Source: Pigoraptor vietnamica (lineage: Eukaryota > Opisthokonta > Filasterea). From it: a DNA stretch of 54,895 bases. The notes under the pieces were generated by a model. It was not told where the DNA came from. It worked only from the letters and a program-made list of their open reading frames with translations, and searched no databases. Location of the stretch: contig CALSCQ010002252.1 of the NCBI GenBank assembly GCA_943704525.1, forward strand, positions 35,001 through 89,895, given 5' to 3'. Positions 46,567-54,895 of this stretch are shown piece by piece. The translations under genes and the position numbers were made by a program. Numbering within the stretch: position 1 is the first letter of the stretch; every line of letters starts with the position of its first letter.

Positions 46567-49500
46567 TCAAGGCACACAAGGGCCTCCATCCATCGCAGCC
46601 GACAGCTCGGCCACAACGGCGCTGAGATGAGGGGGAATGGGCACGCCGTCAACCAGTCCGTGCGCATACGCAGCAACGGCCGTTTCGGCGGCGCGCACCG
46701 CCTGCGTGCCACCGCCGAACGCGGCGCCCCACTTGCGCTTCTTGTCGTTGGTGGTGTCGACCGCAGGACGCCGCGCAGACGCCAGCATGCCGGCGAGGAG
46801 GTGAACGATCTGCGAGCGCATGAAGATTCGAGTCAGCGACCATGGAAAGTGAAAACAGCGTGAAGGGAAAATTGATAGCCAACAGCGCAACGGCAGGGAC
46901 ACAAGACAAACAGACGACAGGACAGCGGCATGCTTGACACACGCACCTTCTCCCACAAGGGAGTGCTGCGGCTACGAACGACACGCGAGAACGGCGCAAG
47001 AAGCGCGCATACAAAGGACGCGGAGAGGCTGGTGAACGTGGGGGCTGCGGCCTGCACGGCCTCCACAATCACGCCTACAGCGCCAATGCCGCCGTACGCC
47101 GCATACACATGCAGAAGGGCGACGAGACGCGACGTCCAGGGCTCGACCACCGAAATGGCGCGGGTCCCGCACGCCGGCGTGCCTTCGTCGCACGTGCACG
47201 AGGGGCGAAGCCAGTCCGCCGCCGTGTCATCGCAAACGCAGGCGAGCGCCCGCTGCAGGATGCCGACCAAAATGGGGCCCACGACGTCGGCGGGAAGTCG
47301 GCTCAAGAGCGCTCCCACCGCGTGGAGCACGTCGCGCGGTCCAGCAGGGTTGTCCGGAAGACGCGGAGTCGCATAATGTCCCGGCGCGCGCGCGTCACGC
47401 TGCTGGAGGAGCGAGGCCTCCGCCGCCGCCAAGACGTCCGCGGGGATGCCATCGAGGGCCATGGTGACGAGACGAGTGCACAGCGTGGGAAGGCCGACGG
47501 GGGCGGCGAGCATCTCGCACGAGGCCACCAAGAGCAGCCGCGAGCGCGGGCACGAGAATTCGCTGAAGCGCCAGTCCGGTTGGAGGCGCTGGCGAGTGTC
47601 GTCCGCCACGACGTCGGAGTGCTCGCCCGTCCACAAGTCGCACAGTCGACGCGCGAGCCGCAGAACAAACGACGCGAGGTAAGCCGGCTGCGACGCGAAC
47701 TCGAACAGCTGCGCCGCGTTGGGCGAATTCGCGCGGACGGACGACACGTAGGCGAGGAACTCTGGGGTCAGCAGCCAGTGCGCTCCCGTGTTCCACGGCT
47801 CCACGTCGGCCACCCCAAACTCCTTGTTCACGTGCGCGGGGGGTACCGCATCTCGCACGAGCAGCGTGGCGAGGGCCGTCCGCGCGAGCACCGCCATCAG
47901 CTCCACCTTGTCGTCCAAGAGCGGGTAGTACGAGAGGGTCGAGTGCACGAGCGTCACGGGAATGTCGTGGTAGCGATAAAGCGCGCCGTACAGGTCGGCG
48001 ACCGCGTGGACGGCGCCGGCCCTGTCCGTCGGTCGCTCGGCAAAGTGCTCCAGGCACAGCGACACGAACGCGTCCAGCGACGGCAAGAGCCGCAGTGCGT
48101 AATCCCCAAAGTACACGAGCGACGGCGGCGGGCTGTTGGCCGCCCCGCCGCGCATGGTCGCCACCTGGCGCGTGCGGAGCGCAAACAGCGCCGAGGTCCA
48201 GGGAGCCGGCGGCGGCCGCGCGCCCTGCCCGCTCGCGTCGTCCGGCAGAGGGCCGCAGAGGGGTTCCGGCGACACGCGAAGGTGAATGAATTCCGAGACG
48301 CGCCGGCACGAGTGGACGTTCGACTTGCCGGGGTTCAGGAGAAGCTTGACAATGTCCATGGCGCGCGAGAGCGCCCCGCCTTCGTACACGCCGCGGAGCA
48401 GCGCGGCCATCACGAGGTCGAGCGGCACGAGGCCGTACGCGAAGCACAGGTCGTCGAGCGACTGCACCTGCGACGCAATGTCCGCCGCGTCTCTATGCTG
48501 GGCGTCCGTCTGGTCGACCACAAAGTCAACGAGCGCGGGGATGGCCGAGAGGAATGCGCCCGCCCCCATGCCGTCCACCGCGCGACGCACGGCAGACGCG
48601 TTCAGGCGACGGGTCGTGTCGGTTTGGAGACGATACACCGCCCGGTACACGGCGGGGAGCAGCAGGCGGTGCGCATCCGGCTCGGAAAACTGCGCCACAA
48701 ATGACTCGACGAGCGCGGCGTCCGCACCCTCAAACAGCGCGTCGACGCTCGCCAGCGCTTGCACGTCGGCGGCCTGGTGGGTGTCGGAAAACAGACAAGG
48801 GGGGAAGTGAGCGCAAACTAAGTGAAGAAGACAGCACGGATGATGACAGAAGAAAGCGGGCCGTGGCCAATCCCCACGCACGATGCATCGCGCGCACCCA
48901 ATGCGTGCATGATACCCACCTTGATTTTGGAGGCCTCGTAGGCGTCCCTGTGCGCCGCCGCCCTCGCCGCATAAAACGACCGCATCGGCTCGGGAAACTG
49001 GCTCGCGGCCGCTTCGCTCCATCGCAAGTGGTGGCCCCAGGCGTCTTCCACGCGTTGCAAGAAGGCAACAACGTCCTCCGGCCCGAACATGGGCGTGGAG
49101 AACAGACCGCTCCTCCTTATGGACGCCGCCAGCGCGCGCACGACCGCGCGAACGAGCAGCTCGTTCGAGAAGCGGCCGACGAGGCCTTCGGCAGCGGGCG
49201 CCCTGAATGCGGCGACTTCGCCGCTGAAGGAATCGGAGGCCAGCTTGACGGCCGCACTGAGGAGGTCGTGGGCCAGCGCAACGCTCGCCGCCCTCCGCGA
49301 CCCGTCGGCGAGCAGGGCGACCACGTGCGAGAGTCCCGGTGAATTGCGGATGCAGCGTACGAGGCGGAACGACACCATTTCGGCCAGAACGTGCGCGGGA
49401 AGGGGCGACCGCCGCATATTATCGGGGGACAGCGCCTCTTGAAGCATGGGCACGACGCGATGGAGCGACGGAGGCCACCCGGCATTGTCCGTGAAGGGGG

Positions 49501-52010
49501 CCGGGAGGCTCTCGTACAGGCGCACAAACGTCTCCACGAGCGGCGCACTGAGGGCACCGGCGAGCCCCTCACCCCGGCACAGCTTGATGAACGCGTCGTA
49601 GTAGCGCGAAGCGAGGCGCATTCGGCAACGGCCGGACAGCTGGTCGAGCCGGCGCACGTCGATGCCGTGGGCGAGAGGTCCCTGGGGGCCGCCCTGAGGA
49701 AAGTACGCCACAACCGCGCCGTTCTCGCTCGCCGTCACGCTCTCTCGCGATTCAATGCCGGCGGTGAGCCGACCGAACAGCACGTTCACGACTGCCGACG
49801 TGGACGAGTGGCACATGGCGCCCATTGCGTGCCAATCGGCATCCGCCAGCGGCTGGGCAGGGTCCCGCGAGGCAAGAGACTCGACGACGGCCTGCACGTG
49901 TGTGTGTGTGTGATGCGGTTGAGCATTTAGGGACCGAAGCGAGAACATGAACATGCACGCACACCTTTCGCAAGCAACAAGATGAGCGAAAAACAACACA
50001 CCAACCATGCACACGGACACACGGGCATTCATTTCACATCCACACAGATGAACAGACAGGCCACAGCCGAAGCAAAGGACGGGCTGGAGAGACACGCAGT
50101 GCCAGAACGGAGACCCACCCTCGCCTGGTTTTTTACGGCATCCTGGTACAGGGTAAACGGCCCCGTCAGCCGGGGATGCGCCAGCGTGAGGGACTCGAGC
50201 GACGTCGTGAACGCGCGCACGATGTCGGAGAAGGGCGCCACGCGGAAGAACCACGCAGGGTCTCCGGGCGCCGGAAGCGGCGTCGGAAACGCGCCGACGA
50301 AGATCGACATGAGCGCAGAAAGGGCGGACGTGGTCGGTTGCGCGCTCGCACACGAGAGGCCCGTGCGTCCTGCCAGCGCCGCCTGCACCATTCCGAGCGT
50401 GCGGTCGCCAACAGGAGGCAGTTCGGTGCAAGGCAGCAACAGCCACGCCGCGAGCAGCAGCCCGCCCGGCCGCGACGAGAGGCGGCGAACGAGCCCCTGC
50501 ATCAGAGCCTCAAAGTCCAGCGCGCTGCGGCTCGTGAGGCACAGCACGAGGTCCGCGAGCGCGTTCCACTCCCTGAAGCGCCGATACCAATTCAGCCGAG
50601 CGTCGCCGCCGAGCGCCTCTCCCGCCCGTCCCAAATCGCCCACGCGCTCCGCCACGGCCTGCGCGTGATCCAGCACGACGCTGGTGACGAGCGCACGCAG
50701 CGAGGCGCTGGGAGGGATGCGACCGAGCGGTGCGGAAGGCCCCACGTCCCCGCCCTGTCCTCCCTTGAGCGACCGGTTGAGCGCCGCAAAGAGCCAATCG
50801 AACTGCGACAGTTGCGACTGGCACAGGACGTCGCGCAGCCGCGCCGACTGCCACGCGGGGGTCGCCTCGCGGCCGGGGGACCCATGAAAGAGCGCGTGCG
50901 ACCAAAAGTACGCCGTCTCAGAGTCCTCTCCGGCCACGGGAACCGCGCGACAGACGTGACGCCGGGCAAATGCGTCGGTCAACGACGTCCAGGGTGCAAG
51001 GCGTGCGCGCAGTGCGTCAAGGACAGGCGGCACCGGCGGCCCGCCCCGCGCCTCCGAGCCCGCACACACGGCGTCCACCTCCTCGGCGACGACAAACGGG
51101 TGAAGTAGCCGCTGCACCGTCGACTCACCTGAGAAGAATGCGCCGACGGCCGCTGCGCTCGCCAGCGACGCCGCGGAATCCGCCGGCGCGCCCAAGAGTA
51201 TCACGAGTAGGCATCGGAGAACGGTCCTCAGATCGCCGCGGGGAATGCGGTGGGCGTGAAGGACAATCAGATGCGCGAGGTGTCGGCACACGGCGTCGCC
51301 CAAAGGGGACGCGGTCGCGCCGAGATGCTGAATTGCGTGCGCGGACTGCACTGCCCACGCACCGGCTACAGGTCCGCCTATGGCCACAGCCGAGTCTGCG
51401 AGGTTTTCCAGCACTAGCTGCGCGCCGAGGGAGGGATTTCGGAGACCGTTCGGATGCCCGACGGCAGCGATTATGCATTCGATCGCAGCGCCAACTGCGA
51501 CGCGAACGGTTGACTGCGACAGGGAGCATTTTAACGGCAACCGGTCAGTCGCAAAAATGTATGCACATGCACAGCCATGGGCCACCGAACTCAGCGCCGC
51601 CCACCACGTCCTCGGCACCCGCAACGATATTCAAGTATTGCACGAAATCGCTCGCGCGGCCGGAGTGATCCCTGCGCGCGCACACACACACACGAACAAT
51701 CGGTTACAATGAACAATCGAAAGGACCACATGAATCCCATGCACGGCCACAGGTGCTTGACATACCGTCCGTTGGCCCCTTGCGCTATCGAAGCCTGCAT
51801 CCACATAAAATAGAACGACAGATGCGGCGTGAGCAGCTGCACGAATTTTCGGCCAAAATCCACTCGGTGGCGACTCGATCATAGACTCACCAGCGTGTGC
51901 GCGACGGCACTTTCCAGTCGAGCGCGGTCGACGCCATCCACCAACGGCACCGCCGGACTCGCGCCTGCGGACTTTGCTGGCGGCGTGCTCGTTGAGCTCA
52001 CGGTGACCAT
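46567..52010 (-). CDS. MED23: Mediator complex subunit 23 homologue
   Basis: Large Mediator subunit that relays activator signals to RNA polymerase II in the nucleus. Seven exons: 52010-51891, 51836-51766, 51671-51605, 51513-50119, 49891-48920, 48773-46947 and 46809-46567, predicting about 1564 aa (human 1368). It is largely alpha-helical with no catalytic motif. Recognition rests on collinear MED23 landmarks. In the C-terminal half these are VYFGDYALRLLPSLDAF, DLYGALYRYHDIPVTLVHSTL and PDWRFSEFSCP followed by a helical LLVASCEML segment. FPEPMRSFYAARAAAH is an earlier landmark. The N-terminal exons are less similar. The donor of exon 3 could be shifted by three bases, and exon 4 may use an adjacent donor. 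The C-terminus carries a basic KKRKW cluster. A convergent cystatin gene ends 206 bp away. Confidence 0.85.
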
Positions 52011-53597
<1,587 letters not shown>

Positions 53598-54160
53598 GTT
53601 TGCAAACAAGCACACGAAAATTCCACAGGAAAGAAGGAGAAAGAGTGAGAAAGAGAATGATAATAGAAGGAGTGAACAGTATCCGTGCGCATGTTGCCTG
53701 ACACCGCGTTGTCACTGTGTCCCACGACGACGTTGTAACGAACCCGAGCCGTCATCAACTTAGACTGGCCATTTCACTATGAAATTTGTATGAAAATCAA
53801 AATTATTACAGAGTGGGCAATTTCCCGCCACACTCGGAACACTGGAAAAATGGGGCTAATTTCGTCAAAATTTGCGGTCCGAATTTCAATTTGATGTGCG
53901 TCGAGTGAGTTTGGACAAAAAAATGGGCGCGAAAAAATGAATTGAAAACAAATCGAAATCTCGGCGAGTTGTTGTTGGGAGGTAACCTAAAAACAGACGT
54001 ACCTAAAAATAGATCGCCACCGCGACGTACGGCAGCAACACGCACGCACGCGCAGCGCAACCAAGTAAGCGCTCAAGAACGGAAGGAAGAGCAAGGCTGT
54101 CTTCAGCGTTCTCTTTGGATCCTCTTTCTCCCATATTTATTTCTGTACCGAGGGCGGAGG
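53598..54160. promoter_or_regulatory. divergent intergenic region, UBE2E / right-end gene
   Basis: About 560 bp between divergent starts; 53760-53960 is A+T-rich. Presumably two promoters. No extra gene recognised. Confidence 0.4.
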
Positions 54161-54820
54161 ATGGCGGAGGCTGGGTTAGCGACTCTGGTGAAGGCGTGCC
54201 TGCACGCGTCCATCGTCGCCAAGAAATTCAAGACGGGAGATGCCCTCCTCAAGTGCTGCCAGGACATCAGGGTGCGCGTTCTTTCCGCGCAAAGTCGCAT
54301 GAAGCGTATTGTTGTGCACGAAAGAAAGCTCGCGCGTTGTGCGTGTGGTGTGGACAACTCTTGACGTAACGATGTTCCTGGTCGCCGCCCCACACAGGAC
54401 ACTTATATTGCGAAGAAGCGCGAGCTCATGGAGCACGAGAACGATCCGTCTGTCTCAAAGGCTCTCGAGAGCTTCAAGGACATTCTTGCAAAGTCGGAGA
54501 GCCAGCTTGAGAGGTTCGTCACGGTGTTCTGTTAGTGGTGGTAACGTGCCTCTACTGCGCGTCTGCAGCGCCGCTTTTACCATAATTTCGCATGTTCCGT
54601 TTTGGAGAGAGTAGTATGGGTCGGCGTTTGGAAAGGGGGGGGCTGGGTCGTGTCCCCTTTTCTTATTCTTTGTCTGCGTCGCAGCATGAGGGACATCAAG
54701 TTCTTTGCCGACCTCAAGCACGGCGGAAAGGTCGAGGCGATGATCAGGGACCTCGATTACGGATGGAGCCGAGTGGTACGTGCCCTCGCGCAATGTGTGT
54801 ATCTATGTGTGTGTGTGTGT

Positions 54821-54861
<41 letters not shown>

Positions 54862-54895
54862 ATGGCTTGCATGAAAGCTGACCTTGCCCCCCCCC
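54161..54895 (+). CDS. unrecognised helical protein, N-terminal part (3' end off window)
   Basis: Three exons fit in phase: 54161-54271, 54398-54513 and 54685-54775, followed by a GTACGT donor and a (GT)n intron that runs to the window edge. The 106 residues seen are predicted to be almost entirely alpha-helical and charged, with helix-like segments LATLVKACLHASIVAKKF, KALESFKDILAKSESQLE and KVEAMIRDLDYGW. No catalytic motif is present. The pattern could be an N-terminal four-helix bundle like those preceding MLKL-type or amoebal protein kinases, but this is a guess from secondary structure. The rest of the gene would be needed to name it. Confidence 0.55.
54794..54860 (+). repeat. (GT)n microsatellite in the intron of the right-end gene
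   Basis: About 65 bp of nearly perfect GT units on the sense strand, starting some 18 bp after the exon 3 donor. Confidence 0.95.

Noticed and set aside
47109-48704. 531-codon open frame antisense to MED23
   Set aside because: Composition is Arg/Glu/Ala-biased, as expected from an antisense frame of GC-rich codons; no motifs.

Overview
This is a nuclear eukaryotic window, very probably from a free-living unicellular protist. It is GC-rich and gene-dense: 17 protein genes in 55 kb and about 90 short spliceosomal introns. Donors are mostly GTGCGT/GTGAGT, and acceptors often follow GT-rich tracts. The gene set is typically eukaryotic: Integrator, Mediator, TIM44, UBE2E, TRIP12/Ufd4, TBC and DENN Rab regulators, glycogenin and C4-type ALA synthase. 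C4-type ALA synthase argues against a plant or alga. The style would fit an Acanthamoeba-like amoebozoan, an apusozoan or a unicellular holozoan. The sequence alone does not decide between these, and I name no species. I saw no rRNA, tRNA, transposon or CRISPR array.

Layout, left to right: 5-aminolevulinate synthase (-, C-terminus off the left edge) diverges from an intronless MutY/MUTYH adenine glycosylase (+). Next come a TRIP12/Ufd4 HECT ubiquitin ligase (+) and a double-GNAT acetyltransferase (+). Convergent with the latter is Integrator subunit 6 (-), whose best gene model needs three GC-AG introns. A secretory-pathway DnaJ (+) follows. A GLD2/TUT-type nucleotidyltransferase with a long Pro/Gln-rich N-terminus (-) and a glycogenin (-) come next. 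Then comes a DENN+TBC fusion (+), and a membrane-anchored class I cyclic-nucleotide phosphodiesterase (+). Mitochondrial TIM44 (-) is convergent with the phosphodiesterase. An FKRP homologue (+) and a LARGE homologue (-) form a tail-to-tail pair. The right end holds an intronless secreted double cystatin (+), Mediator subunit 23 (-), a UBE2E-type E2 (-), and the first exons of an unrecognised helical protein (+).

Most neighbours are functionally unrelated housekeeping genes. The exception, and the most interesting part of the window, is 38.4-44.8 kb. Here the FKRP-like ribitol-phosphate transferase and the bifunctional GT8-GT49 LARGE-like polymerase lie 280 bp apart. In animals both act on the same O-mannosyl glycan of alpha-dystroglycan. 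Both proteins keep their catalytic acidic motifs. The DENN+TBC protein, which joins a Rab GEF-type and a Rab GAP-type domain in one chain, is the second highlight.

Exon borders were assigned by hand from GT/GC-AG sites, reading phase and family similarity. In every finished model the exon lengths add up to an open frame. Start codons and short N-terminal exons are the least certain parts.
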